Below, one piece after another: positions 36,454-45,665 of a DNA stretch of 64,000 nucleotides (the first letter of the stretch is position 1; every line of letters begins with the position of its first letter). The stretch covers positions 62,001-126,000 of the forward strand of contig NZ_BPQS01000011.1 of the NCBI RefSeq assembly GCF_022179385.1. The letters are read 5' to 3'. Below the pieces are notes generated by a model. The model ran no database searches. It saw nothing but the letters and a program-made list of their open reading frames with translations, and was not told the origin of the DNA. The position numbers and the translations under genes were made by a program. The stretch is from Methylobacterium longum (lineage in GTDB: Bacteria; Pseudomonadota; Alphaproteobacteria; Rhizobiales; Beijerinckiaceae).

Positions 36454-37020
36454 TTAGCGCTCGCTGCGCGGGCCGAGGGTCGTATCGGCCGCGGCCGTGG
36501 CGGGCTTCGGGCCGCCCTTGTTCGGGCCACCCTCCTGCCAGCGCCCCTGAGCCTTCAGCGCGTCGGCCACCTCGCGCGGCATGTACGACTCGTCGTGCTT
36601 GGCCAGCACCGTGTCGGCGCGGAACTGCCCGCCCGGCTCTAGGACGCCCTCGGCGACCACGCCCTGCCCCTCGCGGAACAGGTCCGGCAGCAGGCCCTTG
36701 TAGTGGACCGCCACGGTGGCGTTCGTGTCGGTGACGGAGAAATCCACCGTCTGGTCCGGTCCGCGCCTGAGGGACCCGTCCTTCACGAGGCCGCCCAGCC
36801 GCAGGCGCGTGCCCGGCGCGATCGCCTGCTGGGCGATGTCGGTCGGCGACCGGAAGAACACGATCGAGCCGCTCATGGCGAACAGGATCAGCCCCACGGC
36901 CAGCGCGAGCACGCTGCCGCAGGCGGCGATCAGGATCAGGCGGCGGCTCTTACGCGTCACGGTTACGTCCACCCCGCGGTCCGGCAGGCGGCGCTCCGCC
37001 CAGACCCGAACCGTTCTCAT
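36454..37020 (-). CDS. ccmE: Cytochrome c maturation protein CcmE (CycJ), heme chaperone
   Basis: A 188-residue periplasmic heme chaperone tethered by one N-terminal helix (29-50). The covalent heme ligand is His142 in LAKHDESYMP, with Tyr146 as axial ligand. The usual start MTRKSRR corresponds to an internal GTG at 36960, but the ATG at 37020 has AGGAAG at good spacing, so I keep the 20-residue extension as more likely. The C-terminal tail is glycine/lysine-rich. It lies between ccmI and ccmF as in the classic cycHJKL order. Confidence 0.94.
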   Translation of the reverse strand: MRTVRVWAERRLPDRGVDVTVTRKSRRLILIAACGSVLALAVGLILFAMSGSIVFFRSPTDIAQQAIAPGTRLRLGGLVKDGSLRRGPDQTVDFSVTDTNATVAVHYKGLLPDLFREGQGVVAEGVLEPGGQFRADTVLAKHDESYMPREVADALKAQGRWQEGGPNKGGPKPATAAADTTLGPRSER

Positions 37021-37117
37021 TCTAGCTTCCTGAAGGTGTCGGCTCCGTGCGGGCGCGGGTCAAGGGCAGCCGTCGAGACGGATTGTCGTACGCGCGGCGC
37101 GGCGCGCCGGCCCGGCG

Positions 37118-38593
37118 TCAGGGACTGGGCTTGACCGGCAGGTCGAGTTCCCGGGCGAGCCCGTCGAGGCGGGCCACCGCCTCGCCGTTGGCCGCCAGGG
37201 CCATCCGGGCGCGGTCGAGGGCGCTGATCGCCTTGTCGCGCTCGCCCAGCGCGCTGTAGGAGCGCACGAGGCGCAGCCACTCGTCCGGCATGCCGCCCCG
37301 CGCGGCCAGGCGCCGGTCGAGGCCCTCCACCATGCCGCGGATAGCCGCGTCGCGGTCGGCCTGCGGCATGGCGCGCACGGCCGCCATCGCGGCCTCGGTC
37401 TCGGCCCGGGCCGCCGGTCCGCCGGGCCCCGCCGGCTGGGACGGCGCATTGTCCAGGCCGACGGCGCGGGCGGCCTGCTCCACCTGGGCCAAACCCTGTG
37501 GATCGTTGGCCAGCGCCACGCGGGCTCGGGCCAGGGCGGCGGCCGCCTGATCGTGCTCGCCGAGCACGACCCGGGAGCGGACGAGCCGCAGCCACTCGTC
37601 GGCGGTGCCGCCACCGCCCTTGAGCCGGGCATCGAGCCCGTCGACCATGCCGCGGATCGCCGCCTGCTGCTCCGCCGGAATCGTCGGAGCGGTCGGGGGC
37701 GCCTCGGGCGGCGGCGGCTCGCCCTTCAGGCGGGCGAGGGTCTGCCGGACCACCCCGAGCCAGGGGGCGTCGGGCGGCCCGGCGGCTTCGAGGGTCGTGA
37801 GCTGGCGGATCGCCTCGCCGGTGTCTCCCGCCTGCTCGGCCGCCCGGGCAAGGTAGAACCGGGGCTTGGGCGCGTTCGGGTCCTTGGCCTGCGCCTTCTC
37901 GAACAGCGCCTTGGCCTCCGGCGCGACGGTGCCGTTGCTGGCCGCCGTGAGCGCCTCACCCTGATCGGCGAGGAGGTCGGCGGTCTCGCCTTTCAGCCGG
38001 GCGATGTTCCCGTAGGCACGGGCGGCGTCGTCGAAGCGGCCGGTGCGCATGTAGACCGGGGCGAGCACCGCCCAGCCTCGGGCGTCGTTCGGATCGCGGG
38101 CGAGCCGCGTCTCGATCTGGCCGACCGCCTTCATCAGTTCGTCGGTGCCGCCGCGGGCAGCCTGCCGGTCGGCCTCGGTCTGCGCGGGCAGTTCGGGCGA
38201 GCCGTAGAGGCCGTAGGCGATCAGGGTCACCAGGGGGATGGTGGAGAGCGCGAAGGCGGACGCCGCCCGGCGCCGGCGCAGGCGCGGCTCGGCCGGGCGC
38301 GCAGCCTCGGCGAGGTCGTCGTCCTCGGCCTCGCGCTGCGCCTCGCGGCTCGCCCGGAGCAGCCGCCGGCCCGCCTCCGCCTTGGCGGTCTCGGCCTCCT
38401 CCGGGGCGATCAGGCCGCGCTCGAGGTCGCGCCCGATCTCGGCGATCTGATCCTCGTAGAACGCGGTCTCGGTGGCGAGCCCGGACCCGCCCGCCTCGCC
38501 CGTCGGAACGGCGGCGCGCCGCGACATCGGCCAGAGCAGGCCGAGGACGGCCGCCGCGGTCATGGCCGCCAGGATGAACCAGATCGCCGTCAT
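37118..38593 (-). CDS. ccmI: Cytochrome c maturation protein CcmI (CycH), with duplicated C-terminal block
   Basis: A 491-residue apocytochrome chaperone. Two N-terminal membrane helices (3-22 and 112-130) flank a cytoplasmic coil, and a periplasmic TPR region follows (about 150-290). Residues 311-361 and 417-466 are near copies (IRGMVDGLDARL / IRGMVEGLDRRL, then DEWLRLVRS in both), so the C-terminal block has been duplicated; usual CcmI is roughly 100 residues shorter. ATG 38593 gives the family start. It is the first of ccmI-E-F-H. Confidence 0.93.
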   Translation of the reverse strand: MTAIWFILAAMTAAAVLGLLWPMSRRAAVPTGEAGGSGLATETAFYEDQIAEIGRDLERGLIAPEEAETAKAEAGRRLLRASREAQREAEDDDLAEAARPAEPRLRRRRAASAFALSTIPLVTLIAYGLYGSPELPAQTEADRQAARGGTDELMKAVGQIETRLARDPNDARGWAVLAPVYMRTGRFDDAARAYGNIARLKGETADLLADQGEALTAASNGTVAPEAKALFEKAQAKDPNAPKPRFYLARAAEQAGDTGEAIRQLTTLEAAGPPDAPWLGVVRQTLARLKGEPPPPEAPPTAPTIPAEQQAAIRGMVDGLDARLKGGGGTADEWLRLVRSRVVLGEHDQAAAALARARVALANDPQGLAQVEQAARAVGLDNAPSQPAGPGGPAARAETEAAMAAVRAMPQADRDAAIRGMVEGLDRRLAARGGMPDEWLRLVRSYSALGERDKAISALDRARMALAANGEAVARLDGLARELDLPVKPSP

Positions 38594-38629
38594 CAAACCT
38601 TCGCCAGCGGGCCGGACCGGCCCGTACCC

Positions 38630-38646
38630 CTCCACACCATGTGGAG
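38630..38646. promoter_or_regulatory. Inverted repeat upstream of ccmI
   Basis: CTCCACA and TGTGGAG form a perfect 7-bp dyad with a 3-base centre, 37 bases upstream of the ccmI start and downstream of the histidine kinase stop. It could be an operator for the ccm operon or a weak hairpin after the kinase. The remaining bases of this 199-base gap show nothing clear. Confidence 0.35.
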
Positions 38647-38792
38647 CCGGCGGCGTGACGCCACGACGCCCCCCGGCGGTGGCACGGTGTCACGCAACTC
38701 CCTCACGAAGACAAGGGCCTAGCCGTGGCCATGAGGCCGCGCCGCGGCGCCGGGGAGGCGCGCGAAGGCGCCCGGCACGGCTCGGCGCGGTC

Positions 38793-40211
38793 TCAATGCG
38801 TCGCGGCCCCCACCGGCGCGTCGCCCGGAACCTCCAGCACCGCGCGCAGGCCGCCCAGCGCCGCCTCCTCCAGGGTGAAGCGCCCCCGGTACAGGGCGGC
38901 GAGATCGGCCACGATCGACAGGCCGAGGCCGGAGCCGGGCTTCGATTCGTCGAGCCGCCGCCCCCGGCCGAGCACCGCCTGTCGGGCTTCGGGCGGCAGG
39001 CCGGGGCCGTCATCCTCGATGGCGACGACGAGGTGGGGATAATCGTCCTTGTCCACCGCCTCGGCCCGGATCGCCACGCGGCCGTGGGCCCATTTCGAGG
39101 CGTTGTCGACGAGGTTGCCGACCATCTCCTCGAAATCCTGCCGCTCACCCCGGAAGCGCAGTCCCGGCGGAACGTGGACGTCGTAGGCGATGTCCTTGTC
39201 GCGGTAGATCTTTCCGAACGTCCGGACGAGGCCGGCGAGCGCCGGCTCGACCTCGGTGGACGTGCCGAGGGTGCCGGCCAGCGCGGCCGCGCGCGCCCGG
39301 TCGAGGTGGTAATTGACCTGATCGCGCATCACCGCGGCCTGCTCGCGGATCTTCTGCGTCAGTTCCTCGGGGGCGTCGGACGCGCCGACCTCGTTGACGA
39401 TGATCGAGAGCGGCGTCTTCAGGGCGTGGGCGAGATTGCCGACCTGGGTGCGGGCGCGTTCCAGGATCTCCCGGTTGGTCTCGATCAGGAGATTCACCTC
39501 GCCGGTGAGCGGGGCGATGTCGCGGGGATAGGTGCCGGTGATCCGGTCGGCCTCGCCCCGGCGCACGGTGCCCAGCGCGGCGCGCATCTTCTTGAGGGGC
39601 GCGAGGCCGAACCGGATCTGCAGCAGGGTCGTGATCGCCAGCGACAGGCCGAGCAGCCCGAACGTGATGGTCAGCGAATTGCGGAACCGGTCGACGTCGT
39701 TGACGATCTCGTCGGCGGGACCGGCGACGCGGACCGTGTAGCGCCCCTCCTCGCCGAGATCGACGTCGCGCTCCATGATGCGCAGGAGCCGCCCGTCCTG
39801 CCCCCTGCCGTAGCCCTGGCGGATCTGCCCGACGCCGACCTTGCCGTCCGAATCCGTGGCGGCCGGCAGCGGCACGCCGACGAGGGAGCGGGAGGTGCGT
39901 ACGTCCCGGGGCTTCGCGTCGGGTTTGCCGACCTGCCAGTACCAGCCCGACAGGGGCAGGTCGAAGCGCGGGTCGCCCAGCGAGAAGGTCCGGCTCTCGG
40001 GATCGTTGGGCGAGACGAGATCGGTGGCGAGGTTGTTGGCGAAGACGAGGAGCCGGCTGTCGAAGGACCGCTCGGTGTTCTCGCGGTAGAGGGTCGTGAG
40101 GATCCAAGCCGCGATCAGCAGGATCGCCGAGCTCGACAGGAACGCCGACACGGCGAGGCGCACCGCGATGGAACGGCGGCGCAGGGAGAAGAGGCCGAGA
40201 AGGTCGATCAT
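38793..40211 (-). CDS. Sensor histidine kinase (FeuQ/PhoQ-like)
   Basis: A 472-residue membrane kinase with helices at about 18-42 and 180-200, a 135-residue periplasmic sensor between them, a HAMP-like linker, the H-box NLAHALKTPLS (His262), and HATPase boxes NLVDNASKWA, EDDGPGL and GSGLGLSI. The pairing with the OmpR-type regulator upstream and the ccm genes downstream matches rhizobial FeuPQ-CycHJKL. In rhizobia FeuPQ responds to osmotic conditions; here the signal is unknown. It begins 15 bases after the PrpF-family gene. Confidence 0.9.
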   Translation of the reverse strand: MIDLLGLFSLRRRSIAVRLAVSAFLSSSAILLIAAWILTTLYRENTERSFDSRLLVFANNLATDLVSPNDPESRTFSLGDPRFDLPLSGWYWQVGKPDAKPRDVRTSRSLVGVPLPAATDSDGKVGVGQIRQGYGRGQDGRLLRIMERDVDLGEEGRYTVRVAGPADEIVNDVDRFRNSLTITFGLLGLSLAITTLLQIRFGLAPLKKMRAALGTVRRGEADRITGTYPRDIAPLTGEVNLLIETNREILERARTQVGNLAHALKTPLSIIVNEVGASDAPEELTQKIREQAAVMRDQVNYHLDRARAAALAGTLGTSTEVEPALAGLVRTFGKIYRDKDIAYDVHVPPGLRFRGERQDFEEMVGNLVDNASKWAHGRVAIRAEAVDKDDYPHLVVAIEDDGPGLPPEARQAVLGRGRRLDESKPGSGLGLSIVADLAALYRGRFTLEEAALGGLRAVLEVPGDAPVGAATH

Positions 40212-40226
40212 CGCGGCGCCTATCGC

Positions 40227-41383
40227 TCAGACGGGCGGCGGCGCATCGTAGTACACCGCGCCCCGCATCAGCGGGCGCGCCGTCCGGAAGAACGCGCCGC
40301 GCTCGGCCCGCCAGCCGTCGCCGTCGCGAGTCACGGACGCGTCGGCGGTGAGGATGCCCGAGGGCATGCCGACCCGCAGGGCCGCGTCGGTGGCGCGGGC
40401 GGCCTCGTGGACGAGGCTGCCCGTGAGCCGGGCGGCCACCGCGAGGCACAGGGTGGCGGTGAGCGGCAGGGCCTGATGCGGCACGCCGTTGGAGATCATC
40501 CGCGCGGTGAGGTCGACCTCTTCGGCGCGGACGGCCGTGCCGGAGAGGCTGCCGGAATCCTGCGGCCGCGCCACGAGGCCGACGAACGGCACGTGGACGA
40601 TGCGGGCGGCCGCGTCGAGATCGGGCGCGATGCCCATCGCCACGGAAGCGGCCCGGCGGATCCGTGCGAGCCGGTCGAGGAGGCCGGGCACGGCCTCCAG
40701 GGCGGCGGGCAGCTCGGTGCCGGAAAGCCCGAGATCGGCGGCGCGGACGAAGGCGCAGGCGTTGGCCGCATCCACCAGCGAGGCCTCGATCGATCCGAGG
40801 CCCGGCACGTCGAGGATCTGGCGGACGGCGCCGGTGGGCAGCAGCCGTCCGGTGGTCGCACCGCCCGGTTCGACGAAATCGAGGCGGACCGGCGCGCCGG
40901 TGCCGGCCACGCCGGGGATCGCCAGGGCGCCGCGATAAACGGTGCGGCCGTCCCGGACCTCGAACTTGGCCTCGATCAGCTTGCGCGTGTTGGTGTTGAA
41001 GATCCGCAGCCGCACCGGGCCGTCGGCAACCTGCACGAGGCCCTCGTCCACGGCGAACGGTCCGACCGCCGCGAGCATGTTGCCGCAATTGCCCGAGAGA
41101 TCGATGCGGCCGTCGCGGACCACCACCTGCACGAAGGTGTAGTCGATATCGGCGTCCGGCCGCGCGGAGCGCTCCACCACGCAGATCTTCGAGACCGACG
41201 AGACGCCGCCGCCCATGCCGTTGAGCTGGCGCCCGAACGGGTCGGGGCTGTCCATGGCGGAGAGGAAGACCGGCTCCCAGGCGGCGAAGTCGCCGGGCAC
41301 GTCCCGGCGGTGCAGCATCAGCGCCTTGCTGGTCCCGCCGCGCATGAAGACCGCCGGCAGCGTGCCGGGCGCCGACACGGTCG

Positions 41384-41387
<4 letters not shown>
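40227..41387 (-). CDS. PrpF-family isomerase (aconitate/oxalomesaconate tautomerase-like)
   Basis: A 386-residue PrpF protein of the diaminopimelate-epimerase-like fold, a cofactor-free isomerase using cysteines or lysines. The signature FMRGGTSKALML is at the N-terminus, and SGNCGNMLAAVGPFAVDE carries the active-site region with its cysteine. Members isomerise trans-aconitate, 2-methylaconitate or 4-oxalomesaconate; which one cannot be told. The GTG at 41387 overlaps the response regulator stop (GTGA). It sits between a regulator and its kinase, a place not expected for a metabolic enzyme. Confidence 0.88.
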
Positions 41388-42061
<674 letters not shown>

Positions 42062-42096
42062 GGCTCATTCCCCTCCGAGGCGGTTTCGGCACCCGC

Positions 42097-42468
42097 TCAA
42101 TATTGTCCTGACACGCTGCCGGTGCGCGCGTCGACGATGACGTGCACGAAATGACCGTCCCGGCGCAAGGCGGTCAGCATGTAGACGAGGGTGTCCTCGT
42201 AGCGGCAGAGGCTCGCCCGCTGGATCTCGGCCCGGGGGATCACCGTGCGGGCCGCGCGGATCGCAGCAACGGGCGGGATCACCCGGCGCTCGCCGACCTC
42301 CTCGCGCATGTCGGCGGGGGACAGGCAGGATTCGATCCGCAGCGGCGCCTGGCCGGAGACCGCCCCCGTCTGCGGGGCCGGACCATCGTCGGCCATGGAG
42401 CCGAGGCCGCCCGCGGCGAGGGCCGCTGCAGTCAGGCTGATGGCGACGAGGGCGATGGCGTAGCGCAT
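42097..42468 (-). CDS. Exported PepSY-domain protein
   Basis: A 123-residue protein with a signal peptide (MRYAIALVAISLTAAALAAGG) and a C-terminal PepSY-like domain: RTVIPRAEIQRASL, then ALRRDGHFVHVIVDARTGSVSG. Such small periplasmic proteins often accompany two-component systems and modulate the sensor. In Sinorhizobium the small periplasmic FeuN restrains FeuPQ and is encoded just upstream of feuP, the same position as here, so a FeuN-like role is plausible by position only. ATG 42468 is chosen because it yields the signal peptide. Confidence 0.75.
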   Translation of the reverse strand: MRYAIALVAISLTAAALAAGGLGSMADDGPAPQTGAVSGQAPLRIESCLSPADMREEVGERRVIPPVAAIRAARTVIPRAEIQRASLCRYEDTLVYMLTALRRDGHFVHVIVDARTGSVSGQY

Positions 42469-42592
42469 TGGCGGAAGATGTGGGCCGAGGGCACTGAATG
42501 CGCCCTGAATGCGCAGCTTGCCGCGCCGAGCGGCAGGGGGACCGGTTATGCGGGTTGTGAACGATCGGATGGCGCACGGCATGGTGCCGGCA

Positions 42593-42877
42593 TTACGGGT
42601 GAGGCGCCGCCGGGTTCCCCCGTCCCGGGCGGTTCGCACAGGCCATGCGGGTTGCCTCACCGTGCCCCCCGGCGCCCCCGTCGCGGCCGCCGGCGACGAA
42701 CCGGGATGGTCGGGCAAGCCCGCCGGTCGCGGTCGCCCCCGCGGTGAGGGCGGCGCCGCCGCCAGGCCAGGGCCGGAGGCCGAGCTGCGCGCCCCCGTGG
42801 AGCGCGATCGACAGGGCCGCGCCCCCCGACAGGGCCAGCCAGAGCCGATCGAGGATCCGGTCCCGCTGCACGCCCAT
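42593..42877 (-). CDS. Small hypothetical protein (possible membrane protein)
   Basis: A 94-residue frame starting MGVQRDRILDRLWLALSGGA. One weak hydrophobic segment (12-32) is followed by a glycine-rich tail. ATG 42877 comes 1 base after the upstream stop, which suggests coupling, but the composition is low-complexity and it may be non-coding. I recognise no family. Confidence 0.3.
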   Translation of the reverse strand: MGVQRDRILDRLWLALSGGAALSIALHGGAQLGLRPWPGGGAALTAGATATGGLARPSRFVAGGRDGGAGGHGEATRMACANRPGRGNPAAPHP

Positions 42878-42878
42878 C

Positions 42879-43229
42879 TCAACCTCCCGCAACCACGGTC
42901 CAGAGGGCCCGCAGGGCGGGGATGCGCCCCGCGAGCCACGCGATCTGGTCCGAGAACCAGTGCGCGGCCGCCGCCGCGGCGACGAAGGCCAGGATCGTCG
43001 CGTGCTTCAGCCGGTGGAGGTACCGGCGCAGGGCCCGCCGCTCGATCCGTTCGTCGATCAGTTCGTCCAGGACGGCGAGGCGCGTCTCGGTCTGGCGCGC
43101 GAACCACGCGTGCCAGAAGGGCGGGAAGCGGATCGTCCGCGCCCGGCCCCCGAGGGCGGCGCCGGACCTGGGCTCGTCCTCGGGCGGCGCCCGTGCGGGT
43201 CTGCGGGGCGGCGTGCGGATGATGGTCAT
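42879..43229 (-). CDS. Hypothetical protein with C-terminal membrane helix
   Basis: A 116-residue protein. A charged helical region (FARQTETRLAVLDELIDERI, then RRALRRYLHRLKHAT) is followed by one membrane helix (ILAFVAAAAAAHWFSDQIAWLAG). No family recognised. It lies downstream of the lysozyme gene on the same strand and could act with it at the membrane. ATG 43229 is chosen; the longer frame to 43568 is a shadow. Confidence 0.5.
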   Translation of the reverse strand: MTIIRTPPRRPARAPPEDEPRSGAALGGRARTIRFPPFWHAWFARQTETRLAVLDELIDERIERRALRRYLHRLKHATILAFVAAAAAAHWFSDQIAWLAGRIPALRALWTVVAGG

Positions 43230-43299
43230 GGCCGAGCCCTGAGCCGGTGGACCGGGCGCGGGGCGCCCGGTCGTGGTCGTGCCGGAACCCGACGAGGCC

Positions 43300-43842
43300 T
43301 CAGCCGCGTCGCAGGGCGGGCTTCCGGGCCGGGGGACCCTGCAGCTCCGCCAGCGCCGGGGCGAGGACGTTGGCCGCGCTGGCCTGCGGCTCCAGGGGCA
43401 GCGCCCGGAAGATGCGGGCGGCGACCCCCTCGGCTCCGCCCGCCCTTCGGACGACGTGGGCCGGCGCGGTGGCGAGGACGTGCCGGGCGCCGGCGGCCAC
43501 CACGGCGGCGCCGAGATCGACGCTGACGGTCCGACCCTTGGCGGCGCCGGCCACGGCGTTCTGACCATAGGCGGCGCCGGCCCGGATCGCCGCCTCGACC
43601 CGGTCCCGCGTCAGCACGGAGGTGGCCCAGGGCGCGACCCGGGCGATGCCGGCCGTCACCGCCGCGGCGGCGATCGGCACGAGCACGGCCGAGGCCGGTT
43701 GGAGCAGGGCGACCAGCCAGTCGCCCCACGGCACGCTCACGGCCGAGGCGGTCCCGTCCCCCGCCCGCGCGGGCGACAGCAGGGCGGCGAACGGGAGGGC
43801 GGCGCAGGCGAGGGCGAGCCCCGCTCGGATGCGGTGCGTCAT
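43300..43842 (-). CDS. Exported hypothetical protein, possible holin-like
   Basis: A 180-residue protein with a signal peptide or first helix (THRIRAGLALACAALPFAALL), a second hydrophobic segment (WLVALLQPASAVLVPIAAAAVT), then an amphipathic region (DRVEAAIRAGAAYGQNAVAG). The layout recalls LLH-type phage holins, but the match is weak. It follows the lysozyme gene by 67 bases. ATG 43842 removes a shadow extension. Confidence 0.5.
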   Translation of the reverse strand: MTHRIRAGLALACAALPFAALLSPARAGDGTASAVSVPWGDWLVALLQPASAVLVPIAAAAVTAGIARVAPWATSVLTRDRVEAAIRAGAAYGQNAVAGAAKGRTVSVDLGAAVVAAGARHVLATAPAHVVRRAGGAEGVAARIFRALPLEPQASAANVLAPALAELQGPPARKPALRRG

Positions 43843-43909
43843 GGACGATCTCCGTGGACAGGCGCGCGGCGGACCCGGCCGGCTCGGGAACAGCTTCGGC
43901 GCGGCCGGC

Positions 43910-44413
43910 TCAGCGCGGTTCGCCGGGGCTCCGCGCGTCACCGCCGCGGAGCGCGGCGAGCGCCCGCCGTGACCAGGCGAGGCGGCTCGGCAGCGCCACG
44001 ATGCCGGGCCGCTCGAACCGCCGGCAGACCGCCGCAGTGGCGGCCTCGAGCGTCGGGGCCTGCCGCAGGGCGGCGAGCGCCGGGGCCTCGGTGGTGCGCA
44101 GCTCCACGCAGAGATAGCCGTAGCTCGCCTCGGGCGCGGCCGGATCGAGGCCGTGCGCCCGGCACCAGACCTCCATCGCGGTGCGCCGCGGGCCGGTCCA
44201 CTGCGCGAGCCCCCAGCCTCCGCGGGAACCAGGGACCGCGGGAGCGATCTCCTGAAGGTCGCGGAACCCGCCGCTCTCGTGGCCGAGATTTCCGAGGAGG
44301 CCCGCGGCCTGGACGTCGGTCAGGCCGAGGTCGCGCATCAGGCGGGGTCCGAGGCTCCGGCACGCTTCCTCGAAGGTGCGGGCGGGCGGCCGAGCGGATC
44401 GGGTGGTCTGCAT
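43910..44413 (-). CDS. Phage-type (tail) lysozyme
   Basis: A 167-residue muramidase-like protein. GLLGNLGHESGGFRDLQE carries the putative catalytic glutamate and GGWGLAQWTGPRR the substrate-binding loop, as in phage tail lysozyme domains. There is no signal peptide, so release would need a holin, tail delivery or lysis. It is encoded on the GTA strand, 1.25 kb past the last tail gene, and may be the GTA lysis enzyme. Confidence 0.8.
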   Translation of the reverse strand: MQTTRSARPPARTFEEACRSLGPRLMRDLGLTDVQAAGLLGNLGHESGGFRDLQEIAPAVPGSRGGWGLAQWTGPRRTAMEVWCRAHGLDPAAPEASYGYLCVELRTTEAPALAALRQAPTLEAATAAVCRRFERPGIVALPSRLAWSRRALAALRGGDARSPGEPR

Positions 44414-44501
44414 GGGCGTGCTCCCCGCGATGGCCGGCCGGCCGCCGCCGGGCTATGGCACCGCGGGATCCGTCCCCCGGGCGGCGGCGTGGATGGTGTG
44501 A

Positions 44502-45059
44502 ATGGTGGGACGCGGACAGGACCGGCCGCTGGTGTTCATCGGCGACTCGATCACCGCCGCCTGGGGTGTGACGGGGGCCGAGACCTTCGCGCGGCACGGC
44601 CTCCTGGCGCGGGGCGTGCCGGGCGAGACCAGCGGGCAGATCCGGGCGCGCTTCCTCCGGGACGCGGCGGGGGCGCGCGGCGTTCACCTGCTCTGCGGGA
44701 TCAACGACATCGCCGAGGTGGACGGCCCGGTCTCGGACCGGGCGATCTGCGAGAACATCCTCGCCATGGGGCGGCTCGCCTTCGAGGCGGGGCTGCCCCT
44801 CTGGATCGGCACCGTGATGCCGAGCGATTTTCAGGGCTGGCGTCCCGAGTTGCGGCCGGTCGCGCGCATCCGCGCCCTGAACGGGTGGCTGCGCGCGACC
44901 TGCGCGGCGGGCGCCGCCCGCCTCGTCGATTATCACGCGCCGCTCGCCACCGCGTCCGGGGCGCTTCGCCCGACGCTGACCGACGACGGCATCCACCTCA
45001 ACCCGGCGGGCTACGCGGCGATCGAGCCGGTGATGCTGGCGGCGCTCGCGACAGGGTGA
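44502..45059 (+). CDS. SGNH/GDSL-family hydrolase
   Basis: A 185-residue SGNH esterase. Block I FIGDSIT has the nucleophile Ser16, block III is GIND, and block V DGIHLNPAGY carries the Asp/His pair. It has no signal peptide. The fold cleaves acyl esters of sugars or lipids; the substrate is unknown. It runs opposite to the surrounding GTA genes, so it is probably a separate cellular gene. Confidence 0.85.
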   Translation: MVGRGQDRPLVFIGDSITAAWGVTGAETFARHGLLARGVPGETSGQIRARFLRDAAGARGVHLLCGINDIAEVDGPVSDRAICENILAMGRLAFEAGLPLWIGTVMPSDFQGWRPELRPVARIRALNGWLRATCAAGAARLVDYHAPLATASGALRPTLTDDGIHLNPAGYAAIEPVMLAALATG

Positions 45060-45665
45060 GCGCAGGGACCCCGCCCTCTCGGAGCACGCCCGTGCACGGT
45101 CCGGGGTGCCAGGAGCCTTCGGAGGATCGCCCGTCGCTGCGGGACGCCCCAGGCGAGCCCGGAACGGCCGGGCCTGGTCCCACAGGGTATCTCCGGGCGT
45201 CCGATCCTGAGGCGCGGGCGGCTTCCCGACGGCCTGCCACGCGTACGTGATGGCCAGCGGGCCGCACGGCACCCTCCATCCCGGCGCGGCGAACGCGCGC
45301 GCGTCGGGTCCCCGCGCGTGGCGGCGGCTCAGGCGCGGCGGTGCCGCGACCTGCGCCATGACACGACCCGTCCGGTACGCGCCCCACGACCGCGTCGTCG
45401 AGGCAATCGAGCGCGAGCGGGCGCCCGGGAAGTGGCGGCGCGGCTGGACGATCCGCCCGATCGCGGAAGTTGAACCCCGATCGGTCCGATCTGAACGACG
45501 CCTTCGGCATCACGCCTTCCGCATCACGCCTTGGGCGGCGCGACCGGATTGTGGAAACCTCATCCGTCACGCTGGGACCGCGGAGCGGAGCCCGGAGCGA
45601 CCGGCGGGTCAGTCGAACGGCGCCAAGAGGCGGCAAGAGGGGGTTGAGCGATACCGCGGAACCGC
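45060..45665. other. Gap without a supported gene
   Basis: About 600 bases after the SGNH stop and before the DUF2793 stop. Frames are open on both strands but encode arginine/proline-rich shadow sequence. A short direct repeat of GCATCACGCCTT occurs around 45507-45532. I see no promoter, RNA gene or strong terminator. Confidence 0.4.
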
